DNA of 37,063 nucleotides from Flavobacteriales bacterium (GTDB lineage: Bacteria > Bacteroidota > Bacteroidia > NORP154): NCBI GenBank assembly GCA_012965955.1, contig DTRK01000093.1, positions 1 through 37,063 on the forward strand, written 5' to 3'. This document shows, one piece after another, positions 9,087 to 17,622 of the stretch. The translations under genes and the position numbers were made by a program. Every line of letters starts with the position of its first letter. The first letter of the stretch is position 1. The notes beneath the pieces were generated by a model. That model was not told where the DNA came from. It did no database searches and saw nothing but the letters and a program-made list of their open reading frames with translations.

Positions 9087-12000
9087 CGTTCCAATCTTAA
9101 CATGGGCTTATTTGTCTGGTAATAGGTGTCTGTGGATCTTAGCCTTGTGGATTTATTGTCCATACTCACCGTATTCAATCTGTGCAGTTCCATCACTTCA
9201 ATGCTGATAAAGCCAAACTCATTTACCACCTTGCCCTTGATGACATAGCATCCAGGTCCGCGGAAGGGATAGCGCCGTGCTACATCAGGAAATTGTACTG
9301 AATCCACCCATTCTCCGCGCTGGTCCACAAATACGCCGAAACTCATGTAGTCTTTTTTGCTGGTGCTGGTGCCCTTGACATGAATGAGGTACCCTACAAT
9401 GGTCACGACCTTATCCACATGAAAGGGAATGTCCCGTGCAGAAAAGGGGATGTCGGGCAGGTTCTCCACCAGGGTAAAAGGTGAGGTGTTTAGGGGGAAG
9501 TTCAGGATTTCTATTTCGTCAAAAGCCGCTTCCAGCCGGTGATAATGGAGTGGGGGGAGTTTAAACGCTTTAGGTGCTGCATTGAAAAGTGTTTTTGCTG
9601 GAACCGTTTTTTTGACATTTCCCATCATGAAATGGGCATCCCAGAGCAACTCTTTCTTTCCCTTGTCGGTAAACCGAAAGGCGCCAATTCGGATCAGGAG
9701 TTTGAGCTGCTCCAACGAGATGGCCACGCGGTTGACGAAGTCTGCTAAATTGCTAAATGGCCCGTCTTCATGCCGCGCGATGAGTAGCGATCGTATGGAG
9801 TCCACGTTGAGGCCACGCATCAGCCCAAATCCCAAATGGATCACCTTACCGCGGATATTGGTCTTTCCATCACTCATGTTCACGCAGGGTGCTTCAATCT
9901 GCGCCCCGTGCATGCGGGCTTCGTGTACGTACAATTCCGGACGGTAAAATCCTCCGCCATTGTTGATGGTTGCCACGAGGTATTCCAGGGGGTAATGTGC
10001 CTTGAGGTAGAGCGCCTGATAGCTCTCCACAGCATAGGAGGCTGAGTGTCCCTTCGAAAAGGCATAATTGGCGAAGCTCTCTATCTGCTTCCACACCTCA
10101 TTGATAACGGCCCTAGGGTAGTTCTTTGCATCGCAATTGGCAAAGAATTTATCCTTAACCTTGTCGAATTCGCTGCGCTGCTTATACTTCCACGACATGC
10201 CCCGTCGCAGTACATCTGCCTCAGCGAGGGTGAGTCCGGCGAAGTAGTGTGCCACTTTGATCACGTCCTCCTGGTACACCATCACACCATAAGTTTCTGC
10301 CATGATATCGTAGAGTTCAGGCAACTCCTGTCGTGCGGCGGCGCGCCTTTCGGGGTGTCTGTACCGCAGAATATACTCCCGCATCATTCCGCTTTTGGAG
10401 ACTCCCGGCCTGATGATGGAGCTGGCAGCGACCAGTCTCAGGTAGTCGTCGGCCTGTAGCTTTTTGAGGAGCATGCGCATGGCAGGAGATTCCACATAGA
10501 AGCAGCCGATGGCCAGTCCGTTGCGCAATAGTTCTTTGACTTTTTTGTCTTTTTTGAATTTCTGAAAGTCGTAGATATCGACCGTGTCGCCGGTATTGTC
10601 TTCAATGAGTTTGATGGAGTCTTTGATCTTGCTAAGTCCTCTTTGTCCGAGCACATCAAATTTGGAGAGGCCAATATCCTCGGCTTCTATCATGCTGAAA
10701 AATACGGTGGGAAAACCTTTGGGAGGCATCATCGTGGCGCCATAGGTGCTGATGGTTTCATCAGATATAATTATGCCGCTGGAATGCACACTCAGGTGGC
10801 TGGGAAAACCGTTGATCAGTTTACTGTATTTTACCACGAGGCGTGATATGTCATCCATGCCCGCAAAGCTCTTTGCAGCCTGTATCCTGTCGATCTCCCT
10901 GGCCGGAAGGCCGAACACTTTTCCCAGCTCCCGCAGCATGGAGCGGTATTGAAAGGTGCTATAGGTCCCCACCAGCGCTGTATGGTTCCAGCCGTGGGTA
11001 TCGAAGAGGTATTTGGTGACATCATTTCTATCGCGGGAGGAGAAGTCGATGTCAAAGTCGGGCGGACTACTCCTGTAGGGATTGATGAAGCGCTCGAAGT
11101 ACAGGTCGAGTTCCAGTGGATCTACATCGGTGATGCGCAGCAAATAGGCCACCATGCTGTTGGCGCCACTGCCCCGGCCTACATAGCAATAATCCTTATG
11201 CCGTGCATAGCTCACCATGTCCCAATTGATGAGGAAGTAGGAGCAGAAATCCAGCTGCAGGATTACGGATAGCTCTTTTTCCACCCTGTCGAGCACCGAT
11301 TTCGAGGGATGGTTTCCAAAGCGGTATTGCAGGCCTTTGGTACATTCCTGTTTGATCAATGCAATGTCTTCGGCAGGAGAGCTGGTGAAGGTCTTTTTGT
11401 TTTTGGCTGTTTTATATTCGAATTCTATACTGCATTCTTCCAGGATGTTCTTCGTGTTTTGGATGAGGGTGGGGTAGTCTTTGAAGATTTCCTCCAACTC
11501 CTGGTTTGTGTGCATGATTTCATCCGGCCGGGCTTCCTCAAGGCGGTCGAGTTTGCTGAGGAGTACATTATTGTCGATAGAGCGCAGGAGGCGGTGTGCG
11601 TTGAAGTCTCTGCTATTGCGAAAGGTGACAGGCTGTAGTATTGCCACCTTGCCCTGTGTATTGCTCCAGGGTGAGAAGCGAAATTTATTGAGCTCTGAAC
11701 AGCGAATTCCTATGAACTCGTTGGGTCGCAGGGTGGAGTAGGGTATTGTGCTGAAGGGGTAGATGATGAAAGCATTCTCAAGGCTCGGCGCCCTGGGCGG
11801 GACAGAGGCTTTTGCGTGGAGGTAATAGCTCAGGCACTCATTGAGCTCACGGAAACCTTGGTTGTTCTTCGCAATTCCTACGAATTGTTGTTTGGCGCCT
11901 TTTCGAAAATCTATACCTACTACCGGCTTTATCCCTTGCTGCGGACACAAGCGGATGAAGTCGAGGCAGGCCGAAGTGCTGTTGATATCTGTAAGCGCAA

Positions 12001-12097
12001 TAGTTTCCAGCCCTTTGGAACTGGCTTCATTTAATAGATTTTCGATGGAGAGCGTCCCGTATTTGTAACTGTAATATGTATGGCAATTGAGGCTCAC
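9083..12097 (-). CDS. dnaE2: DNA polymerase III alpha subunit, error-prone DnaE2/ImuC-like
   Basis: DnaE motifs (VGRGSGANSMVAYLLRITDVDPLELDLYFERFINP, PDFDIDF, HLSVHSSGIIIS, YQEDVIKVAHYFAGLTLAEADVLRRGMSWK) plus a DnaE2-type NNGGGFYRPELYVHEARMHGAQI region. GTG start. Confidence 0.9.
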   Translation of the reverse strand: MSLNCHTYYSYKYGTLSIENLLNEASSKGLETIALTDINSTSACLDFIRLCPQQGIKPVVGIDFRKGAKQQFVGIAKNNQGFRELNECLSYYLHAKASVPPRAPSLENAFIIYPFSTIPYSTLRPNEFIGIRCSELNKFRFSPWSNTQGKVAILQPVTFRNSRDFNAHRLLRSIDNNVLLSKLDRLEEARPDEIMHTNQELEEIFKDYPTLIQNTKNILEECSIEFEYKTAKNKKTFTSSPAEDIALIKQECTKGLQYRFGNHPSKSVLDRVEKELSVILQLDFCSYFLINWDMVSYARHKDYCYVGRGSGANSMVAYLLRITDVDPLELDLYFERFINPYRSSPPDFDIDFSSRDRNDVTKYLFDTHGWNHTALVGTYSTFQYRSMLRELGKVFGLPAREIDRIQAAKSFAGMDDISRLVVKYSKLINGFPSHLSVHSSGIIISDETISTYGATMMPPKGFPTVFFSMIEAEDIGLSKFDVLGQRGLSKIKDSIKLIEDNTGDTVDIYDFQKFKKDKKVKELLRNGLAIGCFYVESPAMRMLLKKLQADDYLRLVAASSIIRPGVSKSGMMREYILRYRHPERRAAARQELPELYDIMAETYGVMVYQEDVIKVAHYFAGLTLAEADVLRRGMSWKYKQRSEFDKVKDKFFANCDAKNYPRAVINEVWKQIESFANYAFSKGHSASYAVESYQALYLKAHYPLEYLVATINNGGGFYRPELYVHEARMHGAQIEAPCVNMSDGKTNIRGKVIHLGFGLMRGLNVDSIRSLLIARHEDGPFSNLADFVNRVAISLEQLKLLIRIGAFRFTDKGKKELLWDAHFMMGNVKKTVPAKTLFNAAPKAFKLPPLHYHRLEAAFDEIEILNFPLNTSPFTLVENLPDIPFSARDIPFHVDKVVTIVGYLIHVKGTSTSKKDYMSFGVFVDQRGEWVDSVQFPDVARRYPFRGPGCYVIKGKVVNEFGFISIEVMELHRLNTVSMDNKSTRLRSTDTYYQTNKPMLRLER

Positions 12098-12199
12098 TTC
12101 GTTTGCGTAATTCTGCTCCCGTTGGTCGCGTCATTTGGCGCTTTGCGCCGTTATTCACTCGCTGTCGCTCGTGCAATTCGCTCACTTCGTTCGCGTTAT
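12093..12199. repeat. Intergenic repeat-rich block with a duplicated ~28-bp motif, a perfect GGCGC-TTT-GCGCC hairpin and a mirror repeat
   Basis: ggctcacttcgtttgcgtaatt near 12093 is matched by cgctcacttcgttcgcgttatt near 12179; ggcgctttgcgcc at 12137-12149; ctcgctgtcgctc in between is a text mirror repeat. Confidence 0.7.
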
Positions 12200-12565
12200 T
12201 TAATTGCTTTTTGTTTTGACTTTAATAGAAGTTATATAGTTGTTAAGCTTGACTCCAAGGTCTTTTAATGACTGTTCGAATGTTGTCAAGCCTTCATCTG
12301 ATAGGAGGTTTCTTTGATTTGCTTTTCTGAGCCAGGTTGTTGTTTCGAATAATGATCCTCTGGCATAGTAGTAAAACACCCTCGAGTCCCTGTAGTGATA
12401 TCTTCCAAATCCCTCAGATATATTGGCTGCAATAGAATCTGCAGACCTGACCAATTGCTTTCCAATAGTATTTTTTGAGAAGTCATCCCAGTTATGAGTG
12501 AGTTTCCAGATTTCCGCCCCAATTTCCATTGATATCTTATATACTCTTAAATCATCTAGTTCCAT
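12200..12565 (-). CDS. Four helix bundle protein (23S rRNA intervening-sequence / bAvd-like family)
   Basis: DDLRVYKISMEIGAEIWKLTHNW...KNTIGKQLVRSADSIAANISEGFGRYHYRDSRVFYYYARGSLFETTTWLRKA matches the IVS-protein family signature. Confidence 0.9.
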   Translation of the reverse strand: MELDDLRVYKISMEIGAEIWKLTHNWDDFSKNTIGKQLVRSADSIAANISEGFGRYHYRDSRVFYYYARGSLFETTTWLRKANQRNLLSDEGLTTFEQSLKDLGVKLNNYITSIKVKTKSN

Positions 12566-12598
12566 ATCACCACTGAATCACCACTGAATCACCACTGA
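12566..12598. repeat. 3 x 11-bp perfect tandem repeat (atcaccactga) directly upstream of the four-helix-bundle start codon
   Basis: atcaccactga|atcaccactga|atcaccactga read directly; the ATG (minus strand) is at 12565. Confidence 0.95.
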
Positions 12599-12614
12599 AT
12601 AACATCCTGCCCAT

Positions 12615-13832
12615 TCAAGCACGTCTATGTGCTGGAATTACAGGAGGTAATCCATTAAAAGGATTGCTCATCTGTCCGATTCCCCGTGTATCCATTGTCA
12701 CTACCCGCCGTACAGCATTCTGCCCGAAACGGTTTCTAATCTTGTCCATAGCCTGATAGAGGTTGATTATCTCCTCTGTATCCTCAAATAAGTTGATTTG
12801 GTAAGCACCTTCTACCAAATGGCTGTACCGTACACCTACCAATCGTACCAACACCCTGCGCTGATAGAGCTGATCAAATAATGACATCACCTTTTCAATA
12901 AGGGTATGATCACAGGAAGTGTATGGAACCCGCACCTGCCTGCTGCGCGTATCAAAATCAGAATAGCGCACCGTTACCGTCACACAGGAAGTGAGCTTCT
13001 TCCCATTTCGCAGGTAAAAGGCCAGCTTCTCCGCCATGGTGGAGAGGATATCCTTCAACTTGCGGACATCAATAGTGTCGCGCTCAAAGGTGATCGATGA
13101 GGAGATAGACTTTCTTTCATTATAGGGAATGACAGGTGTATGGTCTAGACCTTGTGCCTTTTTCCAGATGGAGATTCCATTCTTTCCAAGCAGGCGGTCC
13201 ATGAGTTCAACAGGCATTTCCTGTATGGTGTGTATGTGCTCAATGCCCATTCCCTGCAGTGTTTTATAGGTCTGGTCGCCCACCATGGGGATCTTTTTGA
13301 TAGACAGGGGTGCGAGAAACGGCTTCTCTTCTCCCTTGCACACCTCTATATAGTTATTGGGTTTTGCCTCGTTGGTACTCACCTTCGCTACTGTCTTATT
13401 GGTGGAGAGTCCAAAAGAAATGGGAAGCCCTGTCTCCCTTATGATAGTGCTGCGTAACTCCTTGGCCCATTTATAACAACCATGAAAGCGATCCATGCCA
13501 CTTATGTCTATATAAAACTCGTCTATGGAAGACTTCTCATATAAAGGCGATTGCTCCTTAATGATTTCTGTTACCGCGTCGGAATACTTACTGTAGATGC
13601 CGGCGTTACCTTTTATCACAATGGCGTCAGGACAGAGCTGCTGGGCCATACGCATGGGCATGGCGGAGTGGATGCCATAGGCACGGGCCTCATAACTGCA
13701 AGCTGCCACCACACCGCGACCACTTGTGCCTCCAACCAATACTGGTTTCCCATTCAAACTCGAGTCAAGCAAGCGCTCACAAGCAACGAAAAAGGCGTCG
13801 AGATCTATGTGTATAATTGATCGGCTTTGCAT
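12615..13832 (-). CDS. dinB: Y-family DNA polymerase (DinB/Pol IV-like) with UmuC-like clamp-binding motif
   Basis: RSIIHIDLDAFFVACE, SYEARAYGIHSAMPM, SSIDEFYIDISG, SFGLSTNKTVAKVSTNEAKPN; C-terminal QINLFED. Start reassigned from 13988 to the ATG at 13832 (MQSRSIIHIDLDAFF), since the extension overlaps the divergent gene. Confidence 0.92.
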   Translation of the reverse strand: MQSRSIIHIDLDAFFVACERLLDSSLNGKPVLVGGTSGRGVVAACSYEARAYGIHSAMPMRMAQQLCPDAIVIKGNAGIYSKYSDAVTEIIKEQSPLYEKSSIDEFYIDISGMDRFHGCYKWAKELRSTIIRETGLPISFGLSTNKTVAKVSTNEAKPNNYIEVCKGEEKPFLAPLSIKKIPMVGDQTYKTLQGMGIEHIHTIQEMPVELMDRLLGKNGISIWKKAQGLDHTPVIPYNERKSISSSITFERDTIDVRKLKDILSTMAEKLAFYLRNGKKLTSCVTVTVRYSDFDTRSRQVRVPYTSCDHTLIEKVMSLFDQLYQRRVLVRLVGVRYSHLVEGAYQINLFEDTEEIINLYQAMDKIRNRFGQNAVRRVVTMDTRGIGQMSNPFNGLPPVIPAHRRA

Positions 13833-13862
13833 CGCTTTAAAATTTTGTTTAAATATATTACG

Positions 13863-13875
13863 TTTTGTAACAAAA
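13863..13875. promoter_or_regulatory. Inverted repeat TTTTGT-A-ACAAAA in the divergent dinB/xre intergenic region (candidate operator)
   Basis: Perfect 6-bp arms read directly. Confidence 0.5.
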
Positions 13876-13887
13876 GAATACATATAT

Positions 13888-13906
13888 TTGTGATAAATAA
13901 TCACAA
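13888..13906. promoter_or_regulatory. Inverted repeat TTGTGAT-aaata-ATCACAA abutting the xre start codon (candidate operator)
   Basis: Perfect 7-bp arms with 5-nt spacer; last base is the A of the ATG at 13906. Confidence 0.6.
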
Positions 13907-14676
13907 TGAGTATATTTTCAGATAACATAAAACTTTTAAGGACAGAGAAATCCTTGACCCAACAACGGCTTGCAGACGATTTAATCATTACACGTGACCG
14001 TTTAGCGTCCTACGAAGCGGGTAGAAACGAGCCACCATTTGAGATCCTTAATAGGATATCGAGATATTTCCACAAGAGCATTGATGTGCTCATCAACGTC
14101 GAGCTAAATAAGGTGCCTTATGAGGATCTTGTGAATCTGGATAACAACAGGATTTTGATGCCTGTTGTGGTGGACAGTGAAGGCAACGACTTAATAGAGG
14201 TAGTACCTGTCAAGGCTTCAGCAGGCTATTTGAATGGTTATGCTGATCCAGAGTACATAGAGAGCTTGCAGCGCATGAAGCTGCCCTTTATGCCGGTAGG
14301 TAAGCACAGGGCATTTCCCATTACTGGGGATTCCATGCTGCCTGTCCAAAGCGGTTCTTATGTTGTGGGTCGTTTATTAGAGGGATTTCAGAACATTAAA
14401 GATGGAAGAACCTATATCTTGGTCACTGAGTCTGACGGTATTGTGTACAAACGCGTATATAATAAGGTACACGAAGATGGAAGTTTGCACCTGCATTCAG
14501 ATAATAAAGTGTATGATCCATATACGGTTAATGCACAGGAAGTATTAGAGATGTGGGAGTACGTTTGCCTGATCAATACCCAGGAGTACGCCGCAGAAGA
14601 CCTGAACCTCGATAGTGTAATGGGAATGCTCCGCGACCTCAAGGTAGAGTTGGCACAGGTGAAAGGCAATAAATAG
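13906..14676 (+). CDS. XRE-family regulator with S24 (LexA/cI-like) self-cleaving peptidase domain
   Basis: N-terminal HTH (LTQQRLADDLIITRDRLASYEAGRNEPPFEIL); C-terminal GDSMLP (catalytic Ser), VYKRVY (candidate Lys), and an Ala-Gly pair in VKASAGYLNGY suited to autocleavage. Confidence 0.9.
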   Translation: MSIFSDNIKLLRTEKSLTQQRLADDLIITRDRLASYEAGRNEPPFEILNRISRYFHKSIDVLINVELNKVPYEDLVNLDNNRILMPVVVDSEGNDLIEVVPVKASAGYLNGYADPEYIESLQRMKLPFMPVGKHRAFPITGDSMLPVQSGSYVVGRLLEGFQNIKDGRTYILVTESDGIVYKRVYNKVHEDGSLHLHSDNKVYDPYTVNAQEVLEMWEYVCLINTQEYAAEDLNLDSVMGMLRDLKVELAQVKGNK

Positions 14677-14842
14677 GATGTAAGATCGCTATCTGCCCGA
14701 GGATGTCGTACAGGCAGGCGCTGTAAGAAGTAAAACGTCTGGTAGTTAAGTTGCTTCCTGAGCGGAGGCGAACGACAATACTGCTTACATCTAAAATTCT
14801 TGGTCGTCCCAAACTTTTTCCCCACATTCGCATTCGCGGATA

Positions 14843-16309
14843 ATGAGCACTTTCGACATCATCGTAATAGGAGGAGGGCACAATGGCCTTACTGCGGCAA
14901 CTATGCTGGCAAAAAGGGGTAAGCGCGTTCTGCTGCTAGAAAAACAGGGGCAGCTTGGAGGTCTTGCAGCTGCTGGTATCTTGCATGATACGAGTTTAGT
15001 TCGGGCATCCATAGTGAAAGCACTTGGCCTGGAGAAGCATGGATTGGAACTCTTAGGTTCCAGGGTGCCAGCGGTGCTGCTTGGTAAAGAAGGCCAGGAA
15101 TTGCTAATTACTGGCAACCACAAGGAGACAGCAGAGCGCATAGCGGTGTTCTCTGAGAATGATGCAGCAGCGTATTTGAAACTACGCGCTTTTTTGGACA
15201 AGGTCACGCCCTTGCTAAGTGGCCTTATGAATGAAGTTCCACCCAATGTTAACAACCTTGGAATGAAGGAGGTTTGGAGTCTGGGAAAGAAGGCGTTGAG
15301 CCTGAAGATGCTCGGTAATGCAACGATGTTGGAGTTTCTAAGGATAGCGCCTATGTGCGTTGCTGATTATCTGAACGAGTGGTTTGAAACAGATTTCTTG
15401 AAAGCCGGCCTTGCTGCACCGGCACTATATGGCTCTTTCACGGGTCCATGGTCGGCGGGCAGTAATTTGAACTTTCTTCTTTATGAATGTCTGGCTGGAG
15501 AGGAGGTGCAGGGAGGAGCACTGGCCCTGATAGCTGCTCTTGAGAAAGCTGCGGGAAGCTACGGGGTGGAGGTCAGAACCAATTCAGAGGTTTCTGAGAT
15601 TGTAATTGAAAATGGAGCGGCCATAGGAGTTCGGGTGGACGGGAAGTTGCTCATCGCCAACACAATAATGAGCTCATGTTCTCCAAAACAAACGATGTTG
15701 GAATGGATCACACCTGCCGAGGTGAGCTTTGACACGGAGATGCAGTTGAACGTGCTCAGATCAAGGGGAACGACGGCTATCGTGAACATGACATTTGATC
15801 AGCCGGTGCGGTTCAAAACTGGTGAGAAGCAGGCTGGAGTGTATCGAACAGGGAACTCCTTTGATGAAATGGAGAAAGCATTTGATAATTCAAAATACCG
15901 GGAGTACTCAGTGCATCCATTGCTGGAATTTAGAGTGTCCGATGATAACAAGACACTGAATATTATGACCCATTATGCTCCGTTTGACCTGGAAACTGGC
16001 TGGAACGAGAAAGCGAAAGCTGGATTGCTAGAGAATGTTAGCAGGGAACTCTCTCTATATACAGATCAGCAGGCCAGGGTTCTGCACTCAGAAGTTATCT
16101 CTCCTAAAGACATGGAAGAGCGCTTTGGAATACCTGGAGGACATATATATCATGCTGAACATGCTATTGATCAGCTGATTACCCGTCCGTTCCCTTCATT
16201 TATGCAGTATAAAACTTCAATTCCGGGGCTTTACCAATGTGGTAGTGGAGCCCATCCCGGCGGCGGACTCACTTGCGCACCAGGCTATTTAGCTGCTTCT
16301 ACGCTGTAG
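14843..16309 (+). CDS. FAD-dependent oxidoreductase, phytoene dehydrogenase/PYROXD2-like
   Basis: N-terminal dinucleotide-binding motif DIIVIGGGHNGLTAATMLAKRGKRVLLLEKQGQLGG; C-terminal GLYQCGSGAHPGGGLTCAPGYLAA. Confidence 0.9.
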   Translation: MSTFDIIVIGGGHNGLTAATMLAKRGKRVLLLEKQGQLGGLAAAGILHDTSLVRASIVKALGLEKHGLELLGSRVPAVLLGKEGQELLITGNHKETAERIAVFSENDAAAYLKLRAFLDKVTPLLSGLMNEVPPNVNNLGMKEVWSLGKKALSLKMLGNATMLEFLRIAPMCVADYLNEWFETDFLKAGLAAPALYGSFTGPWSAGSNLNFLLYECLAGEEVQGGALALIAALEKAAGSYGVEVRTNSEVSEIVIENGAAIGVRVDGKLLIANTIMSSCSPKQTMLEWITPAEVSFDTEMQLNVLRSRGTTAIVNMTFDQPVRFKTGEKQAGVYRTGNSFDEMEKAFDNSKYREYSVHPLLEFRVSDDNKTLNIMTHYAPFDLETGWNEKAKAGLLENVSRELSLYTDQQARVLHSEVISPKDMEERFGIPGGHIYHAEHAIDQLITRPFPSFMQYKTSIPGLYQCGSGAHPGGGLTCAPGYLAASTL

Positions 16310-16374
16310 TCACCTGATAAAATCGGTTTTTTTGGCTCAATTTGTCATTTAGGCATAAAAAATGATGTAAAACC

Positions 16375-16405
16375 TTTGCTATATTGATATTTGTGTGTAC
16401 TTTTG
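16375..16405 (+). promoter_or_regulatory. Bacteroidetes-type promoter TTTG-N19-TAnnTTTG
   Basis: TTTG at 16375-16378, 19-nt spacer, TACTTTTG at 16398-16405; upstream of the 16488 gene. Confidence 0.65.
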
Positions 16406-16487
16406 CAGAATATTAGATGGTATTACTATTGCATTTCAGAATTAACACAAAGTAATTAATAGTAAGACTTAGTAAAAATATCAAAAA

Positions 16488-17477
16488 GTGACCAATTTAC
16501 AGAATATAATAAACGCAACATTTAAAAAGGTAGCAGTGCTATGCCTTTTTACTCTGCTGGCCATGATCGTTGTGGCAGATGATGATTGGAAGATCAAAGT
16601 CAATGGTCGCGTTACAGAAGACAAGGAAAAACTCGAAGGAGCTGTAGTGAGTTTGATTAATAACTCACGATTGATGCAGGAAATTATTACTTCTGGAAAC
16701 GGTAAGTTTGTGTTTGTTCTGAAGCCCGGCAACGATTATTTGATTGAAGTAGCCAAACCAGGTTATGCAAGTAAATCCATTGCATTTTCTACCAAGAACG
16801 TTCCGCAGGAAAATGTACGAGGAGGTTTTCCGGATTTTCCAATTGAAATCGTTTTATATCAGGAAATTGAAGGCGTGAATACTGCTGTCCTCGATAATCC
16901 AGTCGGAAAAATAATATACTCTGCAAGCGCTGATGACTTTACTATAGACATGCAGTATCATAAGTCAGTTAAAGCTGATTTAGCTCGACTTAACAAAGAC
17001 ATGAAGATGGCTCTGGCAAGGGCAAAGAAAGAGCACAGAATGAATGAAGAAGAGCTCGTTGAGAATGACAATAGTTATTACACCACCCCTAATGGCGAAT
17101 CCGGCAACTCGATCATTCCAGAGATTGTTGTGGAGGCCAATAATCTCGTACGCGAAAAATCGGTACAGTGGTCGGATCGTCAGGGCGTGGGTTTATTTAC
17201 TGGTTTAGAACTGCTTGAACAAAAGCGATCGAGGATACGTGAGGAATTAGATTATTTGCCAGCGTCACTCGTCAGTGTTAATACTTACAAAGACGGTGAG
17301 AAAGAGGTTCTTATTCGAATAGTGCACCGTACGGATATTTATACTGAATACAAGCGCGTAATCCAATCATGGGGCCCACGATTCTATTTCAAAGATGATA
17401 TCATCATTACTGAACACTTGTTTCAGCTCGAATCTGACCTGGAGGCTCTTTTAGAGTCTAAGACGTTTAAGTTTTAG
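16488..17477 (+). CDS. Secreted protein of a three-member tandem paralog family (no TPR-like middle)
   Basis: Signal peptide; WKIKVNGRVTEDKEKLEGAVVSL...NGKFVFVLKPGNDYLIEVAKPGYASKSIAFSTKNVP module and VLIRIVHRTDIYTEYKRVIQSWGPRFYFKDD C-terminus shared with the next two ORFs. GTG start. Confidence 0.8.
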   Translation: MTNLQNIINATFKKVAVLCLFTLLAMIVVADDDWKIKVNGRVTEDKEKLEGAVVSLINNSRLMQEIITSGNGKFVFVLKPGNDYLIEVAKPGYASKSIAFSTKNVPQENVRGGFPDFPIEIVLYQEIEGVNTAVLDNPVGKIIYSASADDFTIDMQYHKSVKADLARLNKDMKMALARAKKEHRMNEEELVENDNSYYTTPNGESGNSIIPEIVVEANNLVREKSVQWSDRQGVGLFTGLELLEQKRSRIREELDYLPASLVSVNTYKDGEKEVLIRIVHRTDIYTEYKRVIQSWGPRFYFKDDIIITEHLFQLESDLEALLESKTFKF

Positions 17478-17622
17478 TTCTATTCTATACTCATTGCGGC
17501 TCTTACCCACTTCCCTTCTGATTATTTCAGGCGCTATTTTTTTATAATTTCGTAGCTTAGCATCTTGCTTTATTGGCAATGTTTGTGTTGTCAAATGGCA
17601 CCCTTAACATACAGATACGGCT

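Noticed and set aside
10046-10459. Plus-strand 137-aa ORF, and other antisense ORFs across 9539-12068
   Set aside because: Antisense to dnaE2, whose protein motifs are unambiguous.
13833-13988. N-terminal extension of the Y-family polymerase ORF (start at 13988)
   Set aside because: Would overlap the divergent XRE-S24 gene and the intergenic palindromes; the conserved protein starts at MQSRSIIHIDLDAFF.
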